Below the pieces are notes generated by a model. It had not been told where the DNA came from. It did no database searches and saw nothing but the letters and a program-made list of their open reading frames with translations. From positions 1-21,880 of the forward strand of contig JBBHKE010002186.1 in NCBI GenBank assembly GCA_037447655.1: a stretch of DNA of 21,880 nucleotides, read 5' to 3'. Positions 1-9,066 of the stretch are shown in pieces. The number at the start of each line of letters is the position of its first letter. Position 1 is the first letter of the stretch. This DNA is from Zygnema cylindricum (taxonomy: Eukaryota > Streptophyta > Zygnematophyceae > Zygnematales > Zygnemataceae). The position numbers and the translations under genes were made by a program.

Positions 1-210
1 GCTATTTCTGCCAATCCTAAACATCATTTTAAAGCCAAACACATGGACATCAGACTCAGCTTTGTTAGAGAGAAAGTAGAAAACAAAATAATCAGTTTAG
101 AGTACCGACCAGATAGTGAGATGGTAGTAGATATGATGTCCAAACCTGTGCCTTCCACTAAGCTAATTTTATGTAGGGAGAAGTGTGGTCTGAAATTAAA
201 GATTGACTAG
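1..210 (+). CDS. Ty1/copia RNase H C-terminus (partial)
   Basis: This is the last 69 codons of a copia pol polyprotein, open from the window edge to the TAG at 208-210. RNase H degrades the RNA strand of the RNA/DNA hybrid during reverse transcription inside the virus-like particle. The family block NP-x-HHFKAKH-x-DIRL is followed by FVREKVENK and by the terminal block DMMSKPVPS, a variant of the usual D-x-x-TK-x-L. Stop, polypurine tract and LTR start follow within 14 bp, as expected for the 3' end of a copia element. The upstream part lies outside the window. A ~95% identical copy lies at 5679-5909. Whether the whole element is intact cannot be seen; the TK to SK change suggests decay. Confidence 0.88.
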   Translation, partial: AISANPKHHFKAKHMDIRLSFVREKVENKIISLEYRPDSEMVVDMMSKPVPSTKLILCREKCGLKLKID

Positions 211-223
211 AAAATAAGGGGAG
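211..223 (+). promoter_or_regulatory. polypurine tract (plus-strand primer)
   Basis: AAAATAAGGGGAG lies directly between the pol stop codon and the TG that opens the LTR. In LTR retrotransposons this RNase H-resistant purine run primes plus-strand DNA synthesis. It marks position 224 as the first LTR base. Confidence 0.75.
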
Positions 224-1267
224 TGTAGAAATTAATGGTCCATTTTAAGTATTTTCTAGGTCTGAATAGAAATAAAGAAGTCGAGGCAGTCTACCTCTAA
301 CTTCTCTCTCCAACTCTCAAACTTGTCGTAGTCACTGAGAAATTGGAGATGGAGCTAGAGCCATGGCTACCTAGGCTATCCTGAGGTTTACGAGAAATTT
401 ATATTAGTTAGGGGTTTATTTACTAAAAGGTAAGTGTCGGCCACAGGATTTGACCCTGGTAGCCGATAGACAGCACGTAGCCAGTAGCCTTAGCCGTTAA
501 ATCTAGAACTAGTGTTAGGTACTATATGGTTTGAAATTTAATTAAACATCAATACGTAGGATAATTCATTTAACTGTAACTGTTTACGGGATACATAGAT
601 CCGGTAATGTATAAGTACGGATTACGATACGGACAAGAAATCAATACCGCGCATTTATTTCTTTAGTGAAATGAATACCGCGCATGTATTTATTATGGCT
701 ACGATTAAATTCGAATTTAATCGGACAGCCGAAATTAGCTTCGAGATCGCGGAAGAAGATTTCGGCGATTTGTGGCCATCGCCACATCGGATGACACGTG
801 GCGAAATTACATTGGATCATGATATCTCCGAAGATTATGGCACCGAATCCGGATATGACATGTGTCGACATTTAGGTCATGTCGTACAATGTCCGTACAT
901 AAAGTACATCGGCAGCTGTATTTTTGCATACGGAACTATAATCTCATTGGTTTTGTACATCAGTAGATAGAGTCTGTGAGAGAGATAGGACTTAGAAAAA
1001 TTAGGAGATAGGACCCTCTCTCCCAGAGAGCTTCAGTACAAAAGGTCAACTTTGACCCTCCATAACTTACTGCTCAGGGGAGCAAATTCATAGATTTTTT
1101 TTGCTATTGACTCACGGGAGTCTTGCCTTTACAAGGGTGAAGGTGGTTAGAGTTATTGTCCGCGAAGGTGGCAGTTGTTCTTGGTGAAACACAAAAGGGT
1201 CAGGGTTATCTTAGAGGCTTCTTGGAAGCTGTCCATTCTAAGGACTTATGGAGGTCTCAGCGTTTCA
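224..1267 (+). mobile_element. copia 3' LTR (copy 1)
   Basis: A 1044-bp LTR starting TGTAGAAATT right after the polypurine tract and ending GCGTTTCA. The end was set by alignment to the other copies: an ATGGAG block followed by 14 bases ending in CA. Landmarks in LTR order are a weak TATA region, a conserved CCATGG (~361-366), a splice-donor-like AAAAG/GTAAGT at ~425-435, the antisense tRNA-like segment, a G-box CACGTG (795-800), paired GTACG boxes (~879-898), and a purine-rich stretch followed by a GACTCACGGGAGTC-like block (~1108-1125). The first right-flanking bases are ATATT; the matching left duplication is outside the window. Small frames inside it are not supported as genes. Confidence 0.85.
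436..502 (-). other. antisense tRNA-like segment in LTR copy 1
   Basis: On the minus strand this reads as a decayed tRNA: an A-box-like ACGGCTAAGGCTAC, a middle CTGGCTACGTGC, and the B-box-like GGGTCAAATCC (446-456). The homologous block occurs in the other LTR copies, always antisense to the LTR. It is not a functional tRNA, since the arms do not pair fully. Confidence 0.5.
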
Positions 1268-2572
1268 ATATTCACATAATAATTTTACATATTTTTGGAA
1301 ACATCGTATAAAATGCATAATTAACACTTTACAATAGATTACAATTTGCGGCCATTATCTTTTAGTAGATTCACGAAATAAGTAGTGATAGTACTATTTC
1401 AGATTTTGCGACGCTAATCATGATGGCACGTACTTCCAGAACACCAAAACTCAAAATTACACTTATGTTGGAAATAAAAACTAAAACTTCATTTTTTTCG
1501 TTTTTTGGTCAACTGAGCGTAACTGGTTTTTTTTGTTTTTTGTGAATCAACCCCCGAAATCGGCCAACCCCCCAAATTTGGCAACCAAATCAGTTCCGCA
1601 ACGAGCGCGAGCGGTCGGTTAACTGACAGTCACGGTTTCGGTTGACCGTTTGCGACCTCCGACATTCGCAAGAAAGTCGCAATAATCAAAACTTTAGATA
1701 TCCGAAACTAACAATATTTTTTTTATCAAAATCTGAACCTCCGATACCCAACCGGGTTATGTCAAGCTCCTAAATTGTTACCCGTTACCCAATATACGCT
1801 TCCGAAAATTAAAGGTTCATCGAAACTCGATTTCTTGAACTACTCGTACCCGCATGTACCCGTATAAGTAAAAAAGTAGTGGTACTGTAAATTTGCGTTA
1901 TACCTTCTATGATACCAAGAGTACAAAGTACAATAATGCTGGATAGTATAAACAACAAAACCTTCAATTTTTTTCGTTTTTTGCTTACCCAACCGTACCT
2001 GATTTTTTACATAAATGAATCACCCGCCCGAATCCGACCGACCCCCAAAATTTGGCACCCGAATCAGTTCCGGACCGGACAGGTGCAATCGGGTAACGGT
2101 CAGGTACGGATTTGGGTAACGGATTGGGATCTCTGAAATAATGTTTTAGGATTGTATTGTAGTGATGTTTTGTACTCCAACTTAAGGATTGGTGTGAATC
2201 CCCTCTTTACCCGCTACCAACAAGGCATATATCGGTATTCAAATATATCAGATAAAATTCCGATATTGGTATTTACCCCGTTTATCTATAGCCATAGCGA
2301 TACATCGTCGGTCGAGTATATTGCAAAAACATTTTTATCGATACACAACACTAAAAAGTGAGTCACTATTAATGTAAAAAAACCATTAAGTGTAAAGAAA
2401 CAAGTAGTATTATGAATTCTATTTGTGTTCAACGACGTCACGCCAACAAAACCTTAACTTTAATTTAGTAATTTACAAATCTAACACTCATTTGGATATA
2501 AATTTTGTGTGTGGTTGCTTAAATGCTTGTAGACCCTGTCTACATAGTGGATGTTTAAACATGATGAAAAGG
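1268..2572. other. unassigned flank with a diverged direct duplication
   Basis: No coding sequence is supported. A diverged direct repeat is visible: unit 1 about 1381-1665 and unit 2 about 1872-2130. Both have AAGTAGTG near the left edge, then a T-rich block with TTTTTTCGTTTTTTG, then AATTTGGCA-CC-AATCAGTTCC, then a G/C-rich run of GGTTAAC or GGGTAAC motifs. This resembles the internal repeats of decayed plant DNA transposons, but no terminal inverted repeats were found. From 2130 to 2572 only AT-rich sequence is seen. Confidence 0.5.
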
Positions 2573-3131
2573 TGAAATTCTATGGGCTCCATTGCCCACA
2601 GAATTCGCAGATCCAAAAGAAGCTAATCTAGATAGTGTCGACCCCAAGTTGATGTAAACCCAAATGAATGATCCCTTGGCAATTAGAACCCCAATACACC
2701 TTCACCCCTGTGAAGAGAAGACCTTCTGTGTGCTCAGTTCCACAACAGAATGCAAAGCTTGAATATGTGTTTTGGACAATATTCCCCACTTTGACTTTCC
2801 CACTGAATAAGTGTCACCCTGGCACGCAAAGACTCTGACCAACTACACCCCTGTGTAGCTAGGACTCCCTTGAGTCCGCAACAAAAAGAATCATTAAATT
2901 TGCTCACCGGAACAGTAAATTATGGCTGGTCAAAGATGACCTTTATAGTAACAAGCTCTCTTAGAGAGAGGTACCTAAATATCATTAAGTCTTGGTCTGC
3001 CTACTCACGACTACCTACAACTAAACCCTAGTCCAATAGGAACACTATATAGTACAAGAAGGTACAATAGGAGATGTACTTATTGTACGGCCATTGTACG
3101 ACATGGTCTTCAAGGTGACACCTGTGAAATC

Positions 3132-3230
3132 GGGAGCCATGGTTCCTCCTCCCATCTTCTCCGGTATCAAATAATGTGGCGCCACGTGGCACCGCGTGAC
3201 GTTATCTCCAAATGCCGCCAAAAGCTCACT
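3132..3230 (-). other. conserved 99-nt open frame inside LTR copy 2
   Basis: In the LTR sense direction this segment, part of an 85-codon ORF at 3045-3302, aligns without gaps to 8571-8669 and 16297-16395. Shared residues include SELLAAFG near the start, HVAP in the middle and GGGTMAP at the end. Many differences fall in third codon positions (GAG/GAA, GCG/GCC, TTT/TTC). That could reflect coding constraint or simple DNA homology of a promoter region, since the G-box lies in it. No known protein is recognised. Confidence 0.3.
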
Positions 3231-3550
3231 TCGCGTGGCGGCTACAATGGCGGCCGTCCAATCAAAACATATTTTACACGGTTCAGATTCGCGTACATGC
3301 ATGAATTGCTCTTTTTCGTTAGTCTGCCGTTAATTAGCTGTTGCGTTAACGTTTAAATATCTTTGAAACCCGTAACGTGTATCGTTTCGTCAACGCTTTA
3401 CTGGATAAGTCATACATCTACAAATATAACCATAAACCATGGTTCAAATCCGGTGTAGGGCAGTTTTTTGTTATTTGTTAGTTAGTTAAAATTCTCTTCT
3501 TGTATGCTTATAAATACCTATTGTACCCTACATATGCCATCGTTGACTCT

Positions 3551-3617
3551 AAGCTATAGGCTAAAGCTAACGTCTATTATAGGATGTAGGCACCAGGATC
3601 AAATCCTGGATCCGACA
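3551..3617 (+). other. antisense tRNA-like segment in LTR copy 2
   Basis: It reads on the plus strand, opposite to its LTR: CTATAGGCTAAAGCTAACG (A-box region), then the B-box-like GGATCAAATCC (3596-3606) inside a small perfect stem AGGAT/ATCCT. It lies at the same LTR position as the segments in the other copies. Confidence 0.48.
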
Positions 3618-3813
3618 CAATCATTTTGGTACAAACTACGAATTAGCCTATCCTCTTTAGACAGCCATGGCTCTAGCTCTCTCTCTGGTCTTCAGTGACT
3701 GCAACAAGTATGGGGACCGGAGAGAGTTGAGCGAGAAGCAGGTTGCCTTTGCTGACTTACTCTATTTATTTTTCCAATACAGACCTAGAAAATACAAAAA
3801 ATTCAACAAAAGG

Positions 3814-5278
3814 TTGACGAGATTTTCCCCAGTCTTTCTCTCTAGGAAACAAATTCGAGCGCGCTTTCTAGTGTCGAAGCCACTCACTTTTACCCGTAGA
3901 CGTCGTCATCTTATAATATTTTTTGTATTTATGTACAACATAATGAACAAGTGCAGTTCATAAATCACATTAATAAAAATCTTCCTAGTTTAGGGCAATG
4001 ACACTACATTACAGTATTATAGTTAAATCTTAGGTATATTAACAAATGGAAAGTGGCTCCACCACCTATTGTCATGATTGCGTGATTCAAGAACTACGCT
4101 GATATAACCCAATTATCGGTTTTGTTATCGTAAAAGTGCTTGCAATGCATAAGGTATTTCCCCATGTACTTGAACTTAGCATACTTACATTGTAATGTAG
4201 CAAAGATTTTCTATACATTGTTTTCAAGTCTCCCAATCCGTAAGAACAAAATCTTAACTTACATCTGTGAAGATTCTATACGTCGATAAATTCTCTTACA
4301 GTTGTCACCGACTACAATCTGTGTGTTTGCATGTTGTTTTTTGTAATTGATTGTGACGTCGCATGTCTTTTTATGACATTGTAGTCGCATCGCCCTCCAG
4401 CCTATGCCGTTTCATTATTGGAGAAGATGTGCTTTGTCTTTCCGTCTCCAATCAGGTCGTCGTGAAATGGCATTGGAATCTTAAAACCAGTGTAAGAAAG
4501 TTTTTGAATCGGACGTAAACAGACAAAACAAAACAAATGGAGTACTTTTTGTCGTCGAAGTTAACGGAAACGGACAAACAAAACATATTGTGTACATTAC
4601 CTCGTCGTGAGAAATTGTCTAAAGAGTTTGAAACTTTTAACACGTGGGAGGTTATTTAAATACTTGTGTGGCAGTGATACTTTATTTTAAACCACAACGG
4701 CAAGTGCTTTCAAATGAAGCTTGAAGATGACTTTTTTTTATGTGGCCGTGGGTCAGAAAATACAAGACAACAACATGCAGTATATTTTAAGTTTGATGAT
4801 GACGCATATTGTACTTCTAGTTTTTAAATTTTTTCATATGTTAATGCGTTAAGCAATACAACAATATTTTGAAGGAAATGACAAAAAATTACCCTTCTTT
4901 TAATACAGGGGAACATACCTTAAACGTCTCGAAGGAACGTCAACCTCCAAGTTGTAATCCACTACTACATGCGTACTTTGCTCTGGAAACCAATCTACAG
5001 CAACATATTTAAGAATTAACTACATGTAGACTTTTGGCGAGTTGTGTATTCAGCGGCACTTACCGATACTCGTTATGTATCTTTATTTTACCACCAAATA
5101 ATCAGTATATCGTCTTTATATATCGAAGGGGAAACCATCACAATAAAAATGCGATGCATTGCGACATGACATCAGTTCGATAGCTATCTCGATATGGGCT
5201 TTGAAAAGCACTGCTTAGGGAGGCTAGGGTATATTTTATACATTTAAGTACATAATTTACTCAGTATAACAATGCAGA
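3814..5278. other. AT-rich intergenic stretch without a recognised gene
   Basis: No ORF resembles a known protein. A weak tandem repeat of about 57 bp is visible at ~4511-4620: CGGACGTAAACAGACAAAAC and CGGAAACGGACAAACAAAAC, each followed by a TCGTCG block. A G-box-containing AACACGTGGG lies at ~4639. Nothing else can be assigned. Confidence 0.6.
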
Positions 5279-5526
5279 TGTTGAAAAAGGTATTCTATAG
5301 TCTTACTCTTTTGGTCTTAATGCAACCCTCATATTTGTCGTAGTCACTAAGGACTTGCGGGCAGCCATGGTTGCCCTATGCAAGCAAGGAGACAGCTAAG
5401 AATGATAGGACATAAATCTTAATTCTTTGCAAAAGATAAGCATTTAGTAGTGGGATTTGATCCGGTGACCTCCGGATAACGACCGGAAGGATTAACCGTT
5501 ATTGTAGGATATTTATTTAAACATGT
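5279..5526 (+). mobile_element. truncated LTR start (copy 3a)
   Basis: It begins TGTTGAAAAAGG like the other LTR starts and aligns through TTGTCGTAGTCACT, GCAGCCATGG (CCATGG at 5366-5371) and the antisense tRNA-like block. It then breaks off at about 5526, where a minus-strand RNase H fragment begins. About 75% of the LTR is missing. Together with 5679-6014 it may be the remnant of one plus-strand element that suffered a large internal deletion and rearrangement. Confidence 0.7.
5450..5508 (-). other. antisense tRNA-like segment in LTR copy 3a
   Basis: The minus strand reads ATAACGGTTAATCC (A-box region), then CCGGAGGTCACC, then the B-box-like GGATCAAATCC (5453-5463). Position and orientation match the other LTR copies. 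Confidence 0.45.
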
Positions 5527-5672
5527 ATGGCGCAATATATTTTTAATGAATTTTGCAAGTACTTTTTCCTTGACAAAGTGAAGTCTAACATCCATGTGTT
5601 TACTTTTAAAATGATGGGTGGGGTTAGAAGCAATGGCAATGGCTGCCTGGTTGTCACACCAAATAGACTGAG
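5527..5672 (-). pseudogene. Ty1/copia RNase H fragment, inverted
   Basis: A minus-strand open frame contains SIWCDNQAAIAIASNP, then HHFKSKHMDVRLHFVKEKV, which is the C-terminal half of copia RNase H. It includes the CDNQ-A block and the conserved H-x-KSKH block. Upstream pol sequence is absent beyond about 5672, and the frame loses similarity after KVLAKFIK, near 5540-5527. It is a truncated pseudogene fragment from a related but distinct element, about 72% identical at DNA level to the plus-strand RNase H that faces it. The two fragments form an imperfect inverted repeat with a ~20-nt spacer. Confidence 0.8.
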
Positions 5673-5678
5673 GACCTG

Positions 5679-5909
5679 TGTGATAATCAGGCAGCAATCG
5701 CTATCTCTGCCAATCCTAAACATCATTTTAAAGCCAAACACATAGACATTAGACTCAGCTTTGTTAGAGAGAAAGTAGAAAACAAAATAATCAGTTTAGA
5801 GTACCGACCAGATAGTGAGATGGTAGCAGATATGATGACCAAACCTGTGCCTTCCCCTAAGCTAATTTTCTGCTGGGAGAAGTGTGGTATGAAATTAAAG
5901 ATTGACTAG
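5679..5909 (+). pseudogene. Ty1/copia RNase H C-terminus (truncated)
   Basis: An open frame of 76 codons starts at CDNQAAIAIS and ends at the TAG at 5907-5909. It contains NP-x-HHFKAKHIDIRL, FVREKVENK and the terminal DMMTKPVPS block, retaining the family TK. It is about 95% identical to 1-210, and the same polypurine tract and LTR start follow. The 5' side is cut exactly at the CDN codon block where the inverted fragment at 5527-5672 is also cut. With only the tail of pol present, it is a remnant. Confidence 0.85.
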
Positions 5910-5922
5910 AAAATAAGGGTAG
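5910..5922 (+). promoter_or_regulatory. polypurine tract of copy 3b
   Basis: AAAATAAGGGTAG lies between the RNase H stop and the LTR TG at 5923. It matches 211-223 apart from one G to T change within the tract. Confidence 0.65.
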
Positions 5923-6014
5923 TGTAGAAATTAATGGTCCGTTTATAGTATTCTCTAGGTCTAAATAGAAATATAGAAAGAAACCGATGCAGTCTACCTC
6001 TAACTTCTCTCTCC
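5923..6014 (+). mobile_element. truncated LTR start (copy 3b)
   Basis: The first 92 bp of the LTR match 224 to ~312 closely (TGTAGAAATTAATGGTCC onward) and stop after CTTCTCTCTCC. Unrelated sequence then begins. The rest of this 3' LTR has been lost. Confidence 0.8.
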
Positions 6015-6122
6015 TGGACATCTCGAGCGTTTATCCACATGATGGATTGGCCATAACTGTCAAAAATCCCAATAGTAAGAAAAATAAAAAAATAACTCAC
6101 CAAAAAAGTAATATGTTTTTTA

Positions 6123-6184
<62 letters not shown>

Positions 6185-6206
6185 TCTCTCTCTATCTCTC
6201 TGTCTC
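6123..6206. repeat. (CT)n microsatellite
   Basis: About 84 bp of nearly uninterrupted CT/TC dinucleotides with a few T, A or G interruptions. It accounts for the Ser-Leu and Arg-Glu runs in the frames crossing it, so those frames are not genes. Confidence 0.95.
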
Positions 6207-6214
6207 ATATTGTG

Positions 6215-6425
6215 TGGTTCATGATTGACCACCTCCAAATATTTTTAACGAAAAAACAAACCATGATAAACCCACCTTTAGATCCTTTTGGATAAAAACA
6301 AAGAAATATTTATATCTACATCCTCATAATAGGATACAAACCACCTCCAACCTCTATATCGTTCTATTAAAAATAACCACGATTAACCTACCTCCACATC
6401 TTTATTCCGGAAAAAAAACTACAGT
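6215..6425. repeat. degenerate tandem repeat
   Basis: Four diverged units share an ACC-CCACCTCCA-like core followed by an AT-rich stretch ending in A-runs: near 6228, 6270, 6341 and 6388. Spacing is uneven (about 42-75 bp), so this is an old minisatellite-like array or a decayed element. Confidence 0.4.
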
Positions 6426-7238
6426 TTATTAGAGGCTACATGGGTTGTACCCACGGGAGAATCTACATAACTTTACCTTTTGTGCATATATCGCGTGCTA
6501 TATCGACCACATTGGACCCTATATGAAGAAAAAAAATAATAAAACCTACCAATATCAACTATATATAGTTCCACCAAACATTGTAAGTTTAATAGTTATG
6601 ATGGATTTTGGCATCGGTATCTATATGTTACGACTCTACCCAACTTTATTACAACCGTGACATTTGAACAGACTGTGATGAGGAATGGCTGAAGGTTTAG
6701 AAAAGTAAGGTCAAGCTTAAAAAAGTTTAACCAATAGATAATTTTATGATTATAATAGTAATAAAAGTCACATTTTTGAGCAACCTATGAGATACAATGA
6801 CCTTATCGATATTTTTTTTTGTAGTTAAAGTTTATCATTTTTTATTTTTTTATGGGTTTTGTAATTGGTTTTGACTAAGACAACGCTTTTTACTTTAAAG
6901 AGTTTACGATCATGGCCCGCAACCATCAAAAGTTAGTCAAGACTTTCGTTGAACAATGGAATTAACCAAGATCTCACCATACACATTGTCAAGTTTACGT
7001 AAAAATGTTGATAATGAGCTTCGCCGTTCCCCGATGAAATTGCCCACGATATCTTGCAATTTGAGATCACTAACAACTACTTCAATGAAGTGGTATCCTA
7101 TAGAATTGATGATAAAGTTGTGGTAAAACAAAAATAAAGAAGGTTATATTTCATTTTTGCAAGATTTAAAGGGTGGTGAGAGGTGATGGTGAATTACATG
7201 TTTATAAACAATAACACTTAGAAGTTTGGTAAAACGGT
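6426..7238. other. AT-rich stretch without a recognised gene
   Basis: No frame resembles a known protein and no repeat of the LTR family is seen. Two small frames (6445-6660 plus, 6937-7131 minus) show no motif. The stretch ends where the LTR at 7239 begins. Confidence 0.6.
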
Positions 7239-8156
7239 TGTTTAATTTTGTGGTCGCCATTGGCACACATAATTAACAGTCTTTTGCAAATCCCCTCGGA
7301 TAAAAAATGCGTTCTCACCCTAATAGATCTAACCAAACTCGTCCCTATAAGGGCTTGGCTCCTTTGAGTCATATACAAAAGAAATCTCCAAATTTGCTCT
7401 ATTGAGCAATTAATAATTTGAGGTCAAAGTTGCCTTTTTTTATACAAGCTCACTGGGAGAGAGGCGGCTTCCGACAATTTTCCTAAGCCCTAAACCTCTT
7501 TTTGAATTTTCTATACATGATCTACCTTGCCAATCACAGGATCATACCTTGCCAATTAGAGGATTATATCTAACGATAAGGTACACAAGCCATGGTACTT
7601 CCTTTACGGTAAGTGTACGACGTGGCCGAGTGGAAGACGCTTGCCGTCTCCTAACTTGTTCTGGTGCATTCCGAGAATCCCGCTAAGCAAAGGTATTACG
7701 CCACATGTCTTTTGGTGACGCTATGGCCAAAAACCGCCAAAGTGGTCATTCTGTGATGCTGGCTTGCATAGGAGCCTTTCGATGTAGACTAACTTTTGAT
7801 GTCAACCGTCCAAAAAAATGGGCGATACATTTGATTCGTGCGAAGTACCGTACAAACAAATCTATTTTACACAAAGTCCGTTTAACAAGTTTAACGGTTT
7901 ATTCTAAAATAACATCTTTAATTAATTATCGAATATTTTACATTTTAGCAATCTTCTACGACTAACCGGTTAGAGTAAACGACTACGCCTAGCTCTTCCC
8001 GTCTAAGGTTAAAATCCTACCGGATTCACCTTTTTGGATAAGAGTGACTTTGACACTCTTATCCTCCCTATCTTCTTGCCTTCTCCTCCCTTCAACTATG
8101 GCTCCATCTCCCTTTCCAGTCTTTAGTGACCACAACAAGTGTGGGGACTTGAGAGA
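7239..8156 (-). mobile_element. LTR copy 4, 3' part (split by nested element)
   Basis: This minus-orientation LTR ends (3' side) at 7239 with ACCACAAAATTAAACA and aligns with the other copies: CTCCTTTGAGTCA block (~7360), GTACGACGTGG (~7616-7626), the tRNA-like block, the CCATGG equivalent mutated to CTATGG (~8096), and TTTAGTGACCACAACAAGTG. It stops at the AGAGA of 8152-8156, where the element at 8157-16789 is inserted. Its remaining 5' end resumes at 16790. No target duplication was found for this oldest LTR (ACGGT on the left against ATTTC on the right). Confidence 0.78.
7955..8024 (+). other. antisense tRNA-like segment in LTR copy 4 (best preserved)
   Basis: The plus strand reads CTAACCGGTTAGAGTAAACG, close to a Pol III A box, then CGCCTAGCTCTTCCCGTC, then GGTTAAAATCC (8007-8017), one base from the B-box consensus GGTTCRANNCC. 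A-to-B spacing of about 35-40 bp is tRNA-like. Full tRNA folding is not convincing (arms mismatched), so no tRNA gene is called. Confidence 0.5.
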
Positions 8157-8570
8157 TGTAATTATGTGGTCTCCATTGACCCATAGTATGAGCAACCTAC
8201 TTTAAGCCTCTAAGATAATATTTGCCCCTTCCACTCTTCCACTGAATAAGTGCCGCCCAAGCATTTAAATATTTTGACCACCCTCAACCTTGTGAGGATA
8301 AGACTCCTTTGAGTCAAACAAAGAAAGAATCATTGAATTTGCTTTCCGAGCGATAAGTAATGGAAGGCCAAATATGGCATATAGATACAAAAGGTCACCA
8401 AGAAAGAGGCGCCTTAAAAAACGCTAAGTCCCTAAACCCCTACTCACACCTACCTACTACTGTACCCTAGACCAATCAAAACACTGCATAACATAATAAA
8501 GTACGATGGCCGATGTGCTTTTTGTACGTCCATTATACAACATGGCCTTGTGATTGACGCATGTCAGCTT

Positions 8571-8669
8571 GGGAGCCATGGTTCCTCTTCCCATTTTTTG
8601 CGGCGTCCAATGACGTGGAGCCACGTTGCATATTGCGCCGCTATGTCCGAAAGCCGCCAAAAATTCACT
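8571..8669 (-). other. conserved 99-nt open frame inside the 3' LTR
   Basis: This is the ungapped counterpart of 3132-3230 and 16297-16395, within a 100-codon minus ORF at 8457-8759. It shares SEFLAAFG, NVAP and GRGTMAP. Coding status is unproven. Confidence 0.3.
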
Positions 8670-8857
8670 CCAGTTTGGCGGCGGTGACGATGTCCGTCTG
8701 ATCAAATAATTTACATGGTTTGATTCGCGTCTGTGAGCGTCGTTGTTTATATGTGTCATTTTGGCAGTTTGGTATGCTAAATGAAAAATGTCGTCGCGTA
8801 ACTCTTTATTGTGTTATTGAACCCGATATATCTATCGTTTAATAAATTACTTACAAG

Positions 8858-8916
8858 ACGAGGCCTACGTCTACGCCGTACGTTTGACACTCTGAAGGAC
8901 CTGGGATCAAATCCAA
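8858..8916 (+). other. antisense tRNA-like segment in the 3' LTR
   Basis: AGGCCTACGTCTACGCC stands in the A-box region and GGATCAAATCC (8904-8914) is the B-box-like motif. It is more decayed than in copy 4 but has the same position and orientation. Confidence 0.4.
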
Positions 8917-9066
8917 ATCAATCCAACATTTTGGTCAACTGTTTGCTTGTCTGCCTATTTTTTTTTTACTTTGGGGGCAACCATGGTGACTTCCTCTCTC
9001 TTCCTCTCTAGCGTCTAAATTAGAAAGTGAATATTAATTACTTCTTTTCAACAATCCATTTAATTG

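Larger units (their letters stand above)
2573..3808 (-). mobile_element. solo copia LTR (copy 2) with AAAGG target duplication
   Basis: A complete 1236-bp LTR in minus orientation: its 5' end TGTTGAATTT starts at 3808 and its 3' end AGAATTTCA is at 2573. It is flanked by a perfect 5-bp direct repeat AAAGG at 2568-2572 and 3809-3813, and no internal region adjoins it, so it is a solo LTR left by recombination between two LTRs. It contains CCATGG (~3666-3671), the tRNA-like block, the G-box palindrome GCCACGTGGC (3181-3190) and paired GTACG boxes (~3083-3106). It is the longest copy and carries extra sequence around 3310-3540 and 2590-2770 relative to the others. Confidence 0.88.
8157..9053 (-). 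mobile_element. 3' LTR of the nested copia element
   Basis: An 897-bp LTR starting at 9053 (TGTTGAAAAG), immediately downstream of the RNase H stop, and ending at 8157. It aligns over its full length with 15862-16789. CCATGG is at ~8982-8987. The G-box has decayed to CACGTT (~8623). The GTACG pair is partly lost (~8519-8543). Confidence 0.88.

Noticed and set aside
671-970. 99-codon plus-strand frame
   Set aside because: It lies wholly inside LTR copy 1, overlaps a 76-codon frame on the other strand, and the frame is not kept in LTR copy 6, the other full-length plus-orientation copy.
2500-2570. Shared repeat with 18600-18655 (CATAGTGGATGTTTAAACATG against CATAGTTGATGTTTGAACATG)
   Set aside because: About 21 bp match with two differences, but similarity could not be extended convincingly on either side, so it may be chance or a very short shared motif.
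3667-3963. 98-codon plus-strand frame starting MALALS
   Set aside because: It is antisense to LTR copy 2 and runs out past the target duplication into flanking DNA, so it crosses an insertion boundary and cannot be an old gene.
5906-6295. Overlapping frames with long Ser-Leu or Arg-Glu runs
   Set aside because: They are produced by the (CT)n microsatellite, which is open in several frames on both strands.
7234-7238. ACGGT as target-site duplication of LTR copy 4
   Set aside because: The same 5-mer occurs near 16955, about 75 bp beyond the aligned LTR start and not next to a CA terminus, so the match is probably chance.
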